Positions 20,996 through 32,240 of a stretch of 64,000 nt of DNA are shown here, in pieces (the stretch's first letter is position 1; every line of letters starts with the position of its first letter). The stretch is from Taudactylus pleione (lineage: Eukaryota; Chordata; Amphibia; Anura; Myobatrachidae). The notes under the pieces were generated by a model, which had not been told where the DNA came from, ran no database searches, and saw only the letters and a program-made list of their open reading frames with translations. The position numbers and the translations under genes were made by a program. Location: NCBI GenBank assembly GCA_031769625.1, contig JAUIMM010000573.1, forward strand, positions 1,815,001-1,879,000. Reading direction: 5' to 3'.

Positions 20996-21735
20996 AGGCT
21001 CCCATATATCTGACAGCAGTTTCCCCGATCAGAACCACATACTGCCGATCTGTCTGAGAACAGGTAAAATTCTTCTTGTTAAAAATCCATGATTTGCTGA
21101 TCCTGATCATATTCTGGTTGGGATCGGTAAATCAGGGAAATCCAGCATGTTTGATCTCACCGATGCCCCAAACACAGGTTCTGGGGATTGGGGAATTGCA
21201 CCACTACATCACAGCTGCATGGGAATCTTTAAATGTTCGTTAGAACAATCCAGGTGCACCAAGGCAATTTGAGGCACATACCAAAAACGCTTTGTAAATA
21301 TGGCCCACTCAGCACCCTCGGTACTGTTCTGTGAGCTTCTGTGTCTTACTGCTTTTTTGCCGAGTTGCTCACTTCACAAAAACAAAACGCACAGGGCAGA
21401 AATTTTACAAACGGACTTGTTAGAAAGGTGGCATATGAGAAATCCACGTTGAATGTCTTGGGAGTTCTCCAGTATGACCCATTCAGAGCTAATGTATGAC
21501 TAAGGAAAATTGCATGACTGACTTTAAAAATGTATTAAATAAAAAATAATTTTTATAGGTAAACTGAATGTCATGTTATGTAACCTGATTAGGAAAGCTG
21601 AAGTCATAGTATTATAGTAGGATATTTAAATGCAGTTACTAATATTTCCTTGGACAAATGTTCTCATAGTGTACTTCTGAAATACACTGCTCTAAAGCAT
21701 TCAATTACTTTCTCTAACTCCACTTGCTATTTGAC
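20996..21735. other. intron 1, unassigned
   Basis: No coding sequence was seen. The stretch 20996-21170 (starting AGGCTCCCATATATCTGACA) has MITE-like composition but no resolved partner end. Confidence 0.35.
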
Positions 21736-22402
21736 TAATGGGGGGCGAATCCATATAGCGCGCTATGAATATCCCCGGAGCTATTCAATTCAGCGCGCTG
21801 TTAAGTCCGACTTAAGTGGGAAAATGACACTTAGTGCGACTTAAGCTGGCTATTAAGGGCGCTAGTCGGCTTTTTCAGACTAAAGTGTGGGCCTTGGGGC
21901 TGTTAGTGCCGCGTTAAGCCGGCAAATAGTCTTGCGGCCGGCACTTTGGTCGGATTACTGCTCGCACCTCAGGATTGTGCAAGCAGAAATCCTTTAGTCG
22001 GCCTAAAGCTGTCCACACACTAGACCAACTTACATCCAACCAGCCAACTTGTTGATTGGTTGGAATGAAAACCTGGTAAGGAATGAAAGCAAATGACAAT
22101 CAGTAATTTGCTCCCAAACGCCGGAAAATGAACAAAACTGTTTGAACAAATTGTTTAGATCAAACATTTAACAAACTTGTCTGACGACCATTTTCATCTG
22201 TATTCTGGCATTTAGGAGCAAATTGCTGATCATCATTTACTCCCATACCTTACCAGATTTTCATTCCAACCAATCAACAAGTTGGCTGGTTGGATGTAAG
22301 TTGGTCTAGTGTGTGGCCAGCTTAACAGTGCTGAATTGAATAGCTCCGGGCACTCCTTTACCGGCGCTATTTACAGCAAGCTGAATTGAATCACCCCCAT
22401 GG
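21736..22402. mobile_element. MITE (outer), 'agctattcaattcagc' family
   Basis: Inner inverted repeats CCGGAGCTATTCAATTCAGC (from 21774) and GCTGAATTGAATAGCTCCGG (22329-22348), plus outer GAATC-type ends, define a foldback element of about 340 bp once the insert is removed. The same motif recurs in the element at 37705-38042. Confidence 0.7.
22004..22325. mobile_element. MITE (inner), TIR AGCTGTCCACACACTAG
   Basis: Long inverted ends AGCTGTCCACACACTAGACC and GGTCTAGTGTGTGGCCAGCT are flanked by TAA on both sides (22004-22006, 22323-22325). The arms pair over roughly 90 bp (TTACATCCAACCAGCCAACT and its complement). It is inserted into the outer MITE 21736-22402. Confidence 0.88.
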
Positions 22403-22456
22403 AGAGATATAGACAGACATTCTCACAAAATAATATTCATTCTACTTTGATACATA

Positions 22457-22592
22457 GGGGGAGATTTATCAAAGCTTGGATAGTAAAGCACTAACCAATC
22501 ATTTAACAGGCTGTTTGAAAAATGACAATTTGGAGCTAATTGGTTGGTACTTTATCTCTCTCCAAGCTTTGATACATCCCCCCCCCCCCCAT
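22457..22592. mobile_element. ~130-bp palindromic MITE
   Basis: GGGGGAGATTTATCAAAGCT at the left and AGCTTTGATACATCCCCC at the right are inverted repeats around an AACCAATCA...TAATTGGTTGG stem. It ends in a long C run. Confidence 0.75.
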
Positions 22593-22734
22593 AATTTGTA
22601 ATCCAGCGTAAATAAGATCATTCTATACAGTTGAACTAGCTTTAAAAGTAAATGAGGAATTAAACAAATCGATCGTGTATGATCATTCATTGGGAGGATT
22701 TCAATTGTTTGCACCTGCGGCTCTGACTAATGGG

Positions 22735-23220
22735 CGCACGACGGAGCAATTCAATTTCTGCTCACCACCTCCCATGGTGGCAAACAGAAATGTGCAATAA
22801 GTCAGGAGTTTGGGCACCCAAAATAGTTTAGATGGGTTTAGCCGGCTAAACCCAGTGATTTGGACACCTGCATCCTACAGGGGGGGGGGGCTTACACAAC
22901 TGAATTGCTCTGATGGGGGGCCATTATGTTTGGGCACCCACAAAACAACTGAATCTCCCCCCAATGTCATCATATACAAAACATTATTAAAAGATATAGT
23001 GGTCGATTCTATTACCTGTGAAGAGCGCAAATTGTCCTTACAACAGCATTTCAACACTGTTGCTGGCACCACAATTTGCGCCTTGAACTCGCTCATGTTG
23101 CTTGCATCCTTATGAGGCTGCAAACAAAGATCCATGAGTCCGCTTGTACCCTAAGTACAGCAAATAGCCACACTTTCTAGCGGCTGCAAGTAATTTAAGG
23201 ATAATTGAATTTACCCCATT
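22735..23220. mobile_element. two probable small MITEs, ends unresolved
   Basis: The stretches 22735-22955 and 23000-23217 each begin with CAATTCAATTTC- or CGATTCTATTACC-type sequence and end with GAATTGCTC- or AATTGAATTTACCCC-type sequence, the style of the other MITEs here. TIRs are weak and no target duplication was resolved. Confidence 0.35.
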
Positions 23221-23574
23221 GTCTTCCCAGGTATATCATGACAGACTGTATGGGATAAAAACACAAAAGCATCCGTAGGAATACATTACCAGCAAGGGAT
23301 TTCAGGACACAGATTATATTACTTAAAATCACAGATTTAACCAAGCATCTTGAAAACCTCATAATGCAGATACTAATTTGAGAGGGTAAATGAATCCATC
23401 ATCTCAAACCAAAGTCGCAATCAATCTGAAATGGCTTCAAACTAGACCAACTACCTTTTGCCCATAAAATTGTTATTCCAGAGAGCAGGGCCGAAACTAG
23501 GATTTTTGTTACCAGGGGCAAGACAGTAATTTGCCCCCCCCCCCCCCTGGTAATTCCCCCTGCCGCAGTGCCCC

Positions 23575-23990
23575 TATAGTAATGTCCCCTGAGGTAATGC
23601 CTCTGTAGTAGTGCCCATATAGTAATGCTCCTGTAGTAGTCCCCATATGATAATACCCCCATAGTAATGCCCCATAGCAATGCCCCTGTAGTGCCCATAT
23701 TGTAATGCCCCCATAGTAATGCCCATATGTTAATACCCCCATAGTAATGCCCCTGTAGAGCCCATGCTCCCATATTAAAGCCCCTGTGGTAATGCACATA
23801 CCCTCATAGTAATGCCCATGCCCCCATAGTAATGCCCCTGTGGTAATGCCCATGCCCCCATAGTAATGCCCCTGTGGTAATGCCCATGCCCCCATAGTAA
23901 TGCCCCTGTGGTAATGCCCATGCCCCCATAGTAATGCCCCTGTGGTAATGCCCATGCCCCCATAGTAATGCCCGTGATAATGCCCCTGTA
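23575..23990. repeat. 34-bp minisatellite
   Basis: CCCCCATAGTAATGCCCCTG starts recur at 23821, 23855, 23889, 23923 and 23957, a period of 34 bp. Degenerate shorter units made of GTAATGCCC and CCATAGTAATGCC precede them. Long minus-strand ORFs across it are a by-product of the period. Confidence 0.92.
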
Positions 23991-23998
23991 GTGCAGTT

Positions 23999-24001
<3 letters not shown>

Positions 24002-24038
<37 letters not shown>
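24002..24038. repeat. poly(A) run of about 37 bases
   Basis: An uninterrupted A tract lies inside the hAT-like element. It is not at an element end, so it does not by itself indicate retrotransposition. Confidence 0.9.
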
Positions 24039-24040
<2 letters not shown>

Positions 24041-24372
24041 TACCTTGAACCCCGCTCCTGAATCCAGTGTCGCGTCCGGTCCGCCGGCTGCTCCTCAGAA
24101 CTATGGGGGAGACGTCATGACGTCTCCCCCATAGTGCCCGTGGGGAGAGCCGGAAGCTGGAGTTCGGGAGAGAACTCCAGCCTCCGGCTACACCGCGTCG
24201 CTGCAGAGAAGGAGCCGGGGGCGCCCACTGGTAATAAATATTACCAGCAGACGTCTGCCTTGGAGCCTCTCTGCAGCGCCGGGCTGGAGGTCACTGGCAC
24301 CGGGTACAGCGGCGCACCCGGTGCACCTCCAGCCCCCCCTTAGTTGCGGCACTGCAGAGAAACTATATGAAC

Positions 24373-24660
24373 ATCTAGGGCCAGATTCAATTAGAGGCGC
24401 CTGTTTTGAGGCGAAGTTATCATGTAATTTTACATTGAGCGCTCCCGCTTTTCACTTGCAAAACAGGCGAAAACAAGGACATGCTAATGCCGTGAATGGT
24501 GAAGCTAGTGCAAAGGACTTCTTATTTTGTGGAAATCACTTTTGCATTAGTGTTAAAAAATTCTATAAAAGCAATTTCTTTTGTGCAAAATAATTGCTGT
24601 AGTTAAATTGGGGGTACATTTAAATGGGTACTAGTATATTCTGGAGTTAATAAAGCAGCA
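24373..24660. mobile_element. truncated MITE of the ~0.86-kb family
   Basis: It starts AGGGCCAGATTCAATTAGAG and contains TTGGGGGTACATTTAAATGG and ATGGGTACTAGTATATT, matching internal blocks of the elements at 1524, 20014 and 41099. No right end is present. Confidence 0.55.
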
Positions 24661-25355
24661 AACAATGTCAATTTAGAGCAACATAGTTATGTAATTTTCA
24701 TCATGCTATTCTTCTGTACATCATCTCCTCCTCTATAGAAGAGGGCAATCAATGACTGGCAAAGGGAGACAGTTCATGTGATTTATGGGGGGTAGTGATA
24801 TCACAGTAAAAATATAAAAAAAAAAAAAAAAAAAATCTGTTCCTAGTGAATGGATAGGGCTCCATGCTCAGGGTATTCTGCCTACCTCCACTGTGTGCAG
24901 GCAGTGCTAAATTTTAAAATACAGCAGTATTTGCACTTGCCAATCTTTAATGTGGTTTTCGATTGATAACTAACAGATAAAAAGCGCAATAGTTATATAG
25001 GTGTGAAAAAACCTTTACAAGTTGTATAAAAACCGAGCAAATGTTATGGTTCTGGTAAAAAAAAAAAAAAAAAGTTTACCTATGTAATTACACTCAAAGT
25101 GCTTTACATAGCACAAAATACAAAACAAGCTTAACAAGGGACATTAGAGAAATGCTTTGAATAGGAAAGTCTTGAGTCTATTTTTGAAGGATTCTAGAGT
25201 GGAGGCTTCTCAAATTGGGGGGGGGGGGGATGGAAAGAGAGAGGGTTCCATAGAGTCAGAGCCACAAAGCTGAAAGCTCAACCCCCAAATAAATTCTGGG
25301 AGATTCTAGGTATTAATAGTCCATCAACGGATCACGGTAAACGAGTGGGACTGTA
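24661..25355. other. intron 1 with a possible LINE-derived fragment
   Basis: Positions 25085-25290 (AAGTGCTTTACATAGCAC ... AAAGTCTTGAGTCTATTTTT ... GAGAGGGTTCCATAGAG) look like a widespread amphibian/fish interspersed repeat. Its class could not be fixed from sequence alone. A runs occur at 24815-24834 and 25059-25073. The rest is unassigned. Confidence 0.35.
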
Positions 25356-25721
25356 AGGGTGCAAATCCACTACACAAAGTAAATGAACGACAATATGTTA
25401 AGAACTTACCCTTGTTATCTCCATTTCTACAAAGTCCATATTTATTCCACAGGATACCTTGGGGTATAGGCGATGGCAGCAGACATCGGGCACCTCAGAT
25501 TTAAAGTTTTCTGCCTCCCAGGATGCACTGGGGTCCCTCTCCTATACCCCGCCCCCGAGCCAAGGAAAGTCAGTTACGTAACAAGCCATAGGCCGGAGGA
25601 GGAGAAGAAGAAAGAAGAAAGTTCTGGAACACACAAGAATCACATTATCACCAAAAAAGGAAACGGAAAAAACAGTGACCAGAGCAAAGCTCATCTGCAG
25701 TACAGGTCCGACAGAGCGGGA

Positions 25722-25841
25722 GCCCTGTGGAACCCTATGGACTTCGTAGAAACAGAGATAACAAGGGTAAGTTCTTACCATATCTCATTTTCTACTTCAG
25801 ATTCCATAGGGTATCCACAGGATACCTTGGGGATGTCCTAA
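25722..25841. repeat. DIRS copy 2 internal complementary region
   Basis: It joins the complements of the left end (AGTTCTTACCATATCTC) and right end (ATTTTCTACTTCAG) at the core TCTCATTTTCTAC, i.e. GTAGAAAATGAGA on the other strand. This predicts the circle junction of this subfamily. Confidence 0.88.
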
Positions 25842-25959
25842 AGCAGCATCCTTTAAGGGTGGGGACGCTCCTGTGCTGAAAAGGAGATTCCGCCACCCGA
25901 AGGAAGCATCCTGAGAGGCGAAGGTGTCAAATGCATAATACCTCACAAAAGGTATGGAC

Positions 25960-27050
25960 AGTAGACCACGTTGCTGCCTTGCAAAGCTTAACAGCAGAGG
26001 CATAACGGCGAGCTGTCCACAAAAGGACCCACAGACCTGGTGGAATGAGCTATAACAGAGGATGGAACAGGAAGGCCTTCATGAATGTAAGCCTCAGAAA
26101 TGGCCACGCGAATTCATCCTGCCAAAGTTTGCTTAATGGCAGTCCAACCCTTCTTACGGAAGCCATAAAGGAGGCTGACTTCCTAAATGAATTGGTACGG
26201 TCAACATAAATCCTTAGAGCACGTACCACATCCAAGGAGACCTCACCAGCCGAGAGGTCTGGAGAATTAAAAGCCGGCACAATGATTTCCTTGTTAATGT
26301 GGAAAATAGATACCGCCTTAGGTAGGAAACCAGGGCGAATGCAAAGCAGCGCCCTGTCCTATGAAAAATTAGAAAGGGAGGTCAACATGAGAGCCCCCAA
26401 TTCTGAGGCCCTTCTGGCCGAAGCAATGGCCAGAAGAAACAGTCTTAGCTGTAAGCCATTTTAAATCCACTGAGCCCAGTGGTTCAAATGGTGGTCCTTG
26501 GAGAGCCCTCAGGACCACAGCCAAATCGCAAGGAGCCACTGGTGGAACAAAGGAAGGCTGAATACGAAGTACACCTTGCAGAAAGGTGTGGACATCAGGA
26601 AGAGTAGCAATCCTACGCTGAAACCACACTGACAGGGCAGAAACTTGCACCTTCAGGGAAGCAAGGCGAAGACAGTGATCTAAGCCCGCCTGTAGGAAAG
26701 CCAAAACACTGGATATCCTGAACACCTGAGGATCATAGCCTCTAGGGCGACACCATTCAAAGAAAGTTTGCCACACTCGGTGGTAAATTCTTGCAGACGC
26801 AGGTTTCCGAGCTCTGAGCATGGTGTTAACTACAGAGCTGGAAAAACCCCTGGACCTTAAGAGAGCAGTCTCAACAGCCACGCCATCAAAGACAGACAGC
26901 TCAGGACCGGGTAATGGCAAGGAACTTGAGACAACAGGTCCGGACTTAGAGGCAACAGCATCGGAGTGTCTATGGAGAGACTCCGAAATTCTAAGTACCA
27001 GTGACGTCCGGGCCACGCTGGAGCTATCAATAAGAGCGTTGTGCCTTCTT
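25960..27050 (-). pseudogene. tyrosine recombinase, DIRS copy 2
   Basis: The minus strand carries MLRARKPASARIYHRVWQTF, VQVSALSVWFQRRIATLPDV and PLGSVDLKWLTAKTV. A frameshift then falls exactly in the first catalytic-arginine box. VVRALRIYVDRTN lies in another frame, the AHSTRSVG box lies near 26030-26055 and the VRYYAFDTFASQDA tyrosine segment near 25910-25950. All catalytic motifs can be located, but they are spread over several frames. Confidence 0.85.
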
Positions 27051-28645
27051 GCTTGAATTTTCGAACCACTCGAGGAAGAAGGGAGAACGGAGGGAAGAGG
27101 TACGCAAACTGGAAGGTCCACCGGACCGACAGAGCGTCTACCAGAGACTCCGTGTCTCTTGTTCTTGACCCGTACACAGGCAGATTGTTGTGTCGGGAGG
27201 CCATGATGTCTCTCTCTGGAAGGCCCCACTTGTCCACCAGGAGTTGAAACACCTCCTGGTGAAGAGACCATTCTCCTGGATGCACGTCTTGATGGCTGAG
27301 AAAGTCTGCTTCCCAGTTGAGGACTCCTGGTATGAACACCGCCGAGATGGCAGGAAGTTTGCCCTCCGCCCAAGTCAGAAAGCGGGACACCTGTCAGCCT
27401 GATTTCGGGTTCCTCCTTGGCGGTTTAAGTAAGCCACCGTGATGGCGCTGTCCGATTGTATCTGTACGGGTTTTCCATGGAGAACATGTTTTGCTTGCTG
27501 GAGAGCTTTGAAAACCGCCTGAAGTTCCAAGATGTTTATTGGAAGGGCAGATTCTTTTGGTGTCCACCTGCCCTGGAACAAGTGTGGACCAGTCACTGCT
27601 CCTCAGCCCCGGAGACTGGCGTCCGTTGTCAGAAAGACCCAGTTTGCCACCCAAAAGGGGCGTCTGCAGCCACCAGGCCAGACAGACATACCTCCGGAGA
27701 AAGCACCATGGACTGTGTCTTTATCTGCTGGGGCAACCCATTCCATCTGGAGAGGATCAATTTCTGCAGATGTCTGGAGTGAAACTGGGCATATTCCACC
27801 ATGTCGAACATTGACACCATGGAGCCCAGTAAGCTCATCGCCGAGAGAACAGACACTCGGTGGCTCTGGAGGCAACTGCGTAACTTTGCCTGTAATGCAG
27901 AGATCTTTTCCTCCATCACAAAGATCCTCTGTTGTTGAGAGTCCAACAGAGCCCAGAGATGGAGCATCCTCTGCGAGGGAACCAGGGTGGATTTCTTACA
28001 GTTTATCAACTAGCAGTGATTCTGTAACACAGATATTGTCAGTTGCCGATGGCGCTGGAGGATCTCTGGAGACCATGCTAACAACAGAAGGTCGTCCAGA
28101 TAAGGTAACAAGCGGACCCCCCTGCATCCGCAGGTGGGCTGCCATGACTTTGGTAAAGATACGAAGCGCTGTGGCCAGACCAAAGGGCAGTGCCTGGAAC
28201 TGGAAATGTTGGTCAAGCACTGCAAACCGGAGGAATTGCTGGTGTGCTAAGATAATAGGGACATGCAGGTAGGCGTCCTGAATGTCCAACGACACCATGA
28301 AATCCCCAGGCTCCACTGCCAGAATAATGGACTGCAGGGTCTCCATCCTGAACAGAGGGACCCTCAAGGACTTTATGTGGAGGATGGGCCGGTAAGACCC
28401 ATTGGGTTCTGCACCAGAAAGGGATTGGAATAGAAACCGGTGCCCCTCTGGGGTAACAGAACAGGCACTATAACTCCAGCCTGGAGCATAGAGTGCAAAA
28501 TTCCTGACGTTCCAGGGCCTTGTCCTGGTCTGACGAAAGGCCTGTGGTGAAAAACCGGCTGGGAGGCCTTCACCGGAAGGAGAGGGCATACCCCCGAGAG
28601 ACCACCTCTTGTACCAAAGTGTCCTTGGTAGTCAGGTACCAGCAC
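26857..28645 (-). pseudogene. reverse transcriptase / RNase H, DIRS copy 2
   Basis: The frames on the minus strand contain NGSYRPIL, MVSLDIQDAYLHVPI, FQFQALPFGLATA (motif B, present here unlike copy 1) and LLPYLDDLLLLAW near 28090-28115. Next comes the connection segment (LGSMVSMFDMVEYAQFHSR), RNase H (INILELQAV, QSDSAITVAYLNRQGG) and VFIPGVLNWEADFLSHQDV. At least four frameshifts interrupt it. Motif order and spacing otherwise match copy 3. Confidence 0.87.
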
Positions 28646-28769
28646 CGGGCGAACTGAAGCAGGCGGACTCCCACAATGGGGTCCCCCAAGGTTCGTTCCG
28701 TCAGGCTGAAGGCTTATCGCCCGACGTCTTGTACTCCAAGCCCGCTTCTTTGGCTTGGCAGATTTCCTG

Positions 28770-29620
28770 TTACCCGACTGTCTGGGAAAGGACTATCTTG
28801 GACTTATCCTGGGCCATATAAGGCTGAAAGGACGAAGTACCAGACCCTGATGGGACTGTAGCCGATGGCAAACACTCAGATTTAGCTGCTGCCAGAGTGG
28901 CCACAATATTGTCCAGATCAGGACCAAACAGGACCTGTCCATTAAAGGGCAAGCATTCCAATCCCTTCTTGGAATCTGCATCTGCTTTCCAAGAGCGCAA
29001 GCACAGGGAGCGGCGAGCTGCTACTGCTGCCGAGGAGATTCTGGAAGTGATGAGACCTATATCTAAGGCTGCCTCATTGATGTACGTGGCTGAGTTTCTG
29101 AGATTGCCCACTAACTCCACCTGTTCAGGGGGAAGAGTCAGTGTCCAGAGACACTTCCAAGGTATCTGCCCACCGCTCCGTGGCTCTGGCTACCCAGCAC
29201 AAGGCCATAGCCGGTCTGGGAGCACCTCCAGCAAGGGAATAAATGGATTTTAGGCATATTTCCACCTTGCGATCCGTAACATCCTTTAAGGAGGACATGG
29301 TCAATGTAGCACTCCTCACTAGGCGTGTGACATGAGAATCCACCTGTGGAGGTGTTTCCCATTTGGAAAAATAATTATCTGCAAATGGGTATGCAAAGGC
29401 CAAGTGTTTTTGAGGCTGGAACCGCTTACCCGGATATTTCCACACCTCCTCTAAATGATCCACTGACTGACCAGATAGAGGAAATACAGTGGCATCTCCC
29501 TTAACATCCTTAAAAGGCGGCATAATTATATTTGGCCACGGGGGGATCCTCATCCTCAATAACCAAGGTGCACGGACTGCCCGTATAAGGCCAGGTATAT
29601 AGACTTTAGATCTAGTATAA
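28770..29620 (-). pseudogene. Gag fragment, DIRS copy 2
   Basis: Minus frames include GKRFQPQKHLAFAYPFADNY, HVTRLVRSATLTMSSLKD, NSATYINEAALDIGLITSRI and ECLPFNGQVLFGPDLDNIVA. These correspond to the middle and C-terminal parts of copy 1 Gag. The N-terminal zinc-ribbon and acidic linker are deleted. Frameshifts occur near 29120 and 29560. Confidence 0.83.
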
Positions 29621-30259
29621 TGGCTGACAAGTGAAAGTACAGTCAGACAGCGCTAGCATATAGTCACATACAATGCAGAAATAATTAAATAACCTGCACT
29701 ACAAGCACTGTGATCAACTACACAGACCAGAGCCTGGTAGGAAACAGCGCTGCACACTCTGATCTTATCAGAGGAGAGGTATGCGAGGGACCCAGACCGC
29801 GATGACACCTGTATCAAACTCCAACAGTGTTTGCACACTTCCTAGAAAATGGCCGCCGAGGAGGCGGGCCCGGGGGAGGAGCACTGACAGCTCACCAGAC
29901 CGCTGTGGAAAGGCACTGGCTGTGAGACAGGGAAGGCGCGCTCCCCTGGCATGCTATTAACCCCTGGGACGCTGGAGCATATTCACACTGCTGCAGCCCG
30001 CTGTCCCTGGTGGTCCAGTGGAAAGCGCAGGATCAGTACCTGGCTCCAAGCACAGCCTGGCCCCAGGGAGCCCCCTTCCTGAGGACCAAATGACTGAATC
30101 GGCGGGTACCCTCCACGGGACCCCGTCGCTTACCTGACCCCCTTAAATCCAGTCACAGTCAGGGATATTCTAGGGTCACTGCTAGCTGCAACCCCAGACA
30201 CCCACCAGCATCCCCGGATCAGTACCGGCGTTCTGATCCGGCGGGGTGAAGGAGCGACA

Positions 30260-30433
30260 GCATAGACCAGGCCTGGCCAACCTGTGGCTCTCCAGCTGTT
30301 GTGAAACTACAAGTCCCAGCATGCCTTGCCACAGTTTTGCTATTAGGGAATGCTAAAACTCTGGCAAGGCATGCTGGGACTTGTAGTTTCACAACAGCTG
30401 GAGAGCCACAGGTTGGCCAGGCCTGGCACAGAC
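30260..30433. mobile_element. hAT-like 158-bp palindromic MITE in DIRS copy 2
   Basis: CAGGCCTGGCCAACCTGTGG (30268) and its inverted end CCACAGGTTGGCCAGGCCTG (to 30425) pair over nearly the full length, with CTACAAGTCCCAGCATGCCT in both arms. Flanking octamers GCATAGAC (30260-30267) and GCACAGAC (30426-30433) differ at one base, a hAT-style 8-bp target duplication. Relatives lie at 35919-36090 and 47386-47543. Confidence 0.88.
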
Positions 30434-30986
30434 ATCTATGCTGTACAGCTCATCTTGTGCAGCAAAGCTGTTTGAAAAACTTCAGGGGCTGTAACAGCCC
30501 CCCTCTGAATATGGTGACCCGACTGCGAGCTGGGCACCTACAAAACGGATTTTCCTTTGCTCAGGGGCGGGGTATAGGAGAGAGACCTCAGTGTACCCTG
30601 GGAGGCTGAAAACTTTAACTCAGAGTTGCCCGATATCTGCCGCCATCGCCTATACCCCAAGATATCCTATGGATAACCTATGGACCCTGAGGTAGAAAAA
30701 TGGGATTTTGGTACCTACCGGTAAATCCTTTTTTCTGATTCCACAGGGGACACTGGAGGTGCTTACGCTGGGGTATAGAGGCGTGGATAACTGGAGCCGG
30801 CACTTTAAATAATTTAGAAGTGTGAAGCTCCTCCCCCTCTATGCCCCATCAGCCCTCAGTTTAGAAAATGAAGACCGAGAGGAGATGGAGAACAAGCGGA
30901 GTAAAAAGGCAGAGAACACACAATAATCAAAACATACAACATATGTAACAAACCGAACAGGCAGGCTAAGAGCGCAGAGGTGGGCG

Positions 30987-31098
30987 TCCAGTGTCCCCTG
31001 TGGAATCAGAGAAAAGGATTTACCGGTAGGTACCAAAATCTCATTTTCTCTTTCATCCACTAGGGGACACTGGAGGTGCTTACGCTGGGGACGTCCCA
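30987..31098. repeat. DIRS copy 3 internal complementary region
   Basis: CCAGTGTCCCCTGTGGAATC up to ACCGGTAGGTACCAAAATC is complementary to the left end. TTTCTCTTTCATCCACTAGG onwards is complementary to the right end. The join reads ATCTCATTTTCTC, i.e. GAGAAAATGAGAT on the other strand, sharing GAAAATGAGAT with copy 2. Confidence 0.9.
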
Positions 31099-32240
31099 AA
31101 GTTTTCCCCACGGGCGGGAGCGCTCTGCGGGGCCTGCAGAACAAGACGGCCAAAACGGGATGCCGAAACCGCGAACGTATCAAATTTGTAAAACTTGACA
31201 AACGTGTGCACAGAAGACCAAGTGTCCGCACGGCACAACTGTGACGTGGAGGTTCCCCTACCGGCCGCCCAGGACGCACCCACAGAACGTGTGGATGAGC
31301 CGAAATGGACGAAGGAGGCCGGCGTTCGGCACCTACATAAGCCAGATGAATAGTCAGTCGGATCCAACGTGCCAAAGTCTGCTTAGACGCTGGTCAACCC
31401 TCCGAACCGCATCATAGAGGACAAAAAGTGACTCAGACTTACGGAGGGAAGCAGTCTTGTCAACATAGATGCGGAGAGCTCTAACCACATCCAAGGTAAA
31501 AGAACCACCAGAGTCCTCCACCAAAGAAGGTACCACAATAGGCTGATTAATATGAAAAGCCGACACTACCTTGGGAAGGAAGGCGGCTACCGTCCGGAGT
31601 TCCGCCCTATCAGCATGAAACACAAGGTAAGGTGGCTTATAGGACAGAGCACCCAATTCCGAAACTCTACGAGCCGAAGCTAGAGCCAAGAGAAGGACAG
31701 TCTTCCAAGACAAGTACTTAATATCAACCTCTTCCAAAGGTTCAAACATGGACGACTGAAGAAACAAAAGCACTAAGTTCAAGTCCCAAGGAGCAATCGG
31801 AGGTACAAAAGGAGGCTGCACCCGCAAGATCCCTTGAAGAAACGTCTGCACCTCAGGAATGAGGGCCAATTTCCGTTGAAAGAAAAAGGAAAGGGCAGAA
31901 ACCTGCACCTTTAAAGTTCCAAGACGAAGGCCAGAATCCAGACCAGTCTGAAGAAAAAGCAGAAACCTGGACAACCGAAAAGTCCTAGATGGAAGATCCC
32001 GACTGGACCACCACGAGATATAAGAACGCCAGATGCGGTGATAATGCGCAGCAGAAACTGGTTTCCTGGCGCGTAGCATGGTGGGAATGACAGAGTCTGG
32101 GATTCCTCTGCGTCTTAAGATATCGGTTTCAAGAGCCACCCCGTTAAACGCAGTTGCACTAGGTTGGGGTGTACTAAAGGACCTTGCTGTAGCAGATCCA
32201 GGCGCAGAGGAAGGGGCCACGGATCGTCTGACAATAGGGA
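31080..32240 (-). pseudogene. tyrosine recombinase, DIRS copy 3
   Basis: The minus frame is continuous with RNase H (stop at 31354) and contains MLRARKPVSAAHYHRIWRSY, VQVSALSFFFQRKLALIPEV, LASARRVSELGALSYKPPYL (first catalytic Arg) and LDVVRALRIYVDKTASLRKS. The final part lies in another frame at 31367-31080: FGSSTRSVGASWAA and VHTFVKFYKFDTFA. Where copies 1 and 2 have AHSTR, this copy has GSSTR, so the conserved box-II His is replaced by Ser. Both the frameshift and this change would inactivate the recombinase. Confidence 0.87.

Larger units (their letters stand above)
23486..24354. mobile_element. hAT-like non-autonomous element with internal minisatellite
   Basis: The ends CAGGGCCGAAACTAGG and CCCTTAGTTGCGGCACTG form imperfect TIRs of the CAGNG type seen in hAT elements. 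The flanks (CAGAGAG on the left, CAGAGAA on the right) look like a degraded 8-bp duplication. Inside are a 34-bp minisatellite (five regular units 23821-23990, irregular ones upstream), a pure A run (about 24002-24038) and a CpG-rich right half with a GGGGGAGACGTCATGACGTC palindrome. There is no transposase. Confidence 0.7.
25389..30701 (-). mobile_element. DIRS-type retrotransposon, copy 2 (degenerate)
   Basis: Same subfamily as copy 1: ITRs at 25389-25570 and 30535-30701, an internal complementary region at 25722-25841, and gag, RT/RNase H and YR on the minus strand. It is more decayed, with many frameshifts and loss of about 500-600 bp covering the gag N-terminus (junction near 29620). A hAT-like palindrome is inserted in its leader (30260-30433). 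It lies in metap1 intron 1, gene-sense. Confidence 0.92.

Noticed and set aside
23399..23963. Long minus-strand ORFs with repeating GITMGAWALPQGHYYGG-like sequence
   Set aside because: Produced by the 34-bp minisatellite being free of stops; low-complexity by-product with no start context.
24002..24038. Poly(A) run as the tail of a retrogene or SINE
   Set aside because: It is internal to a hAT-like element with TIRs on both sides and has no upstream gene-like sequence.
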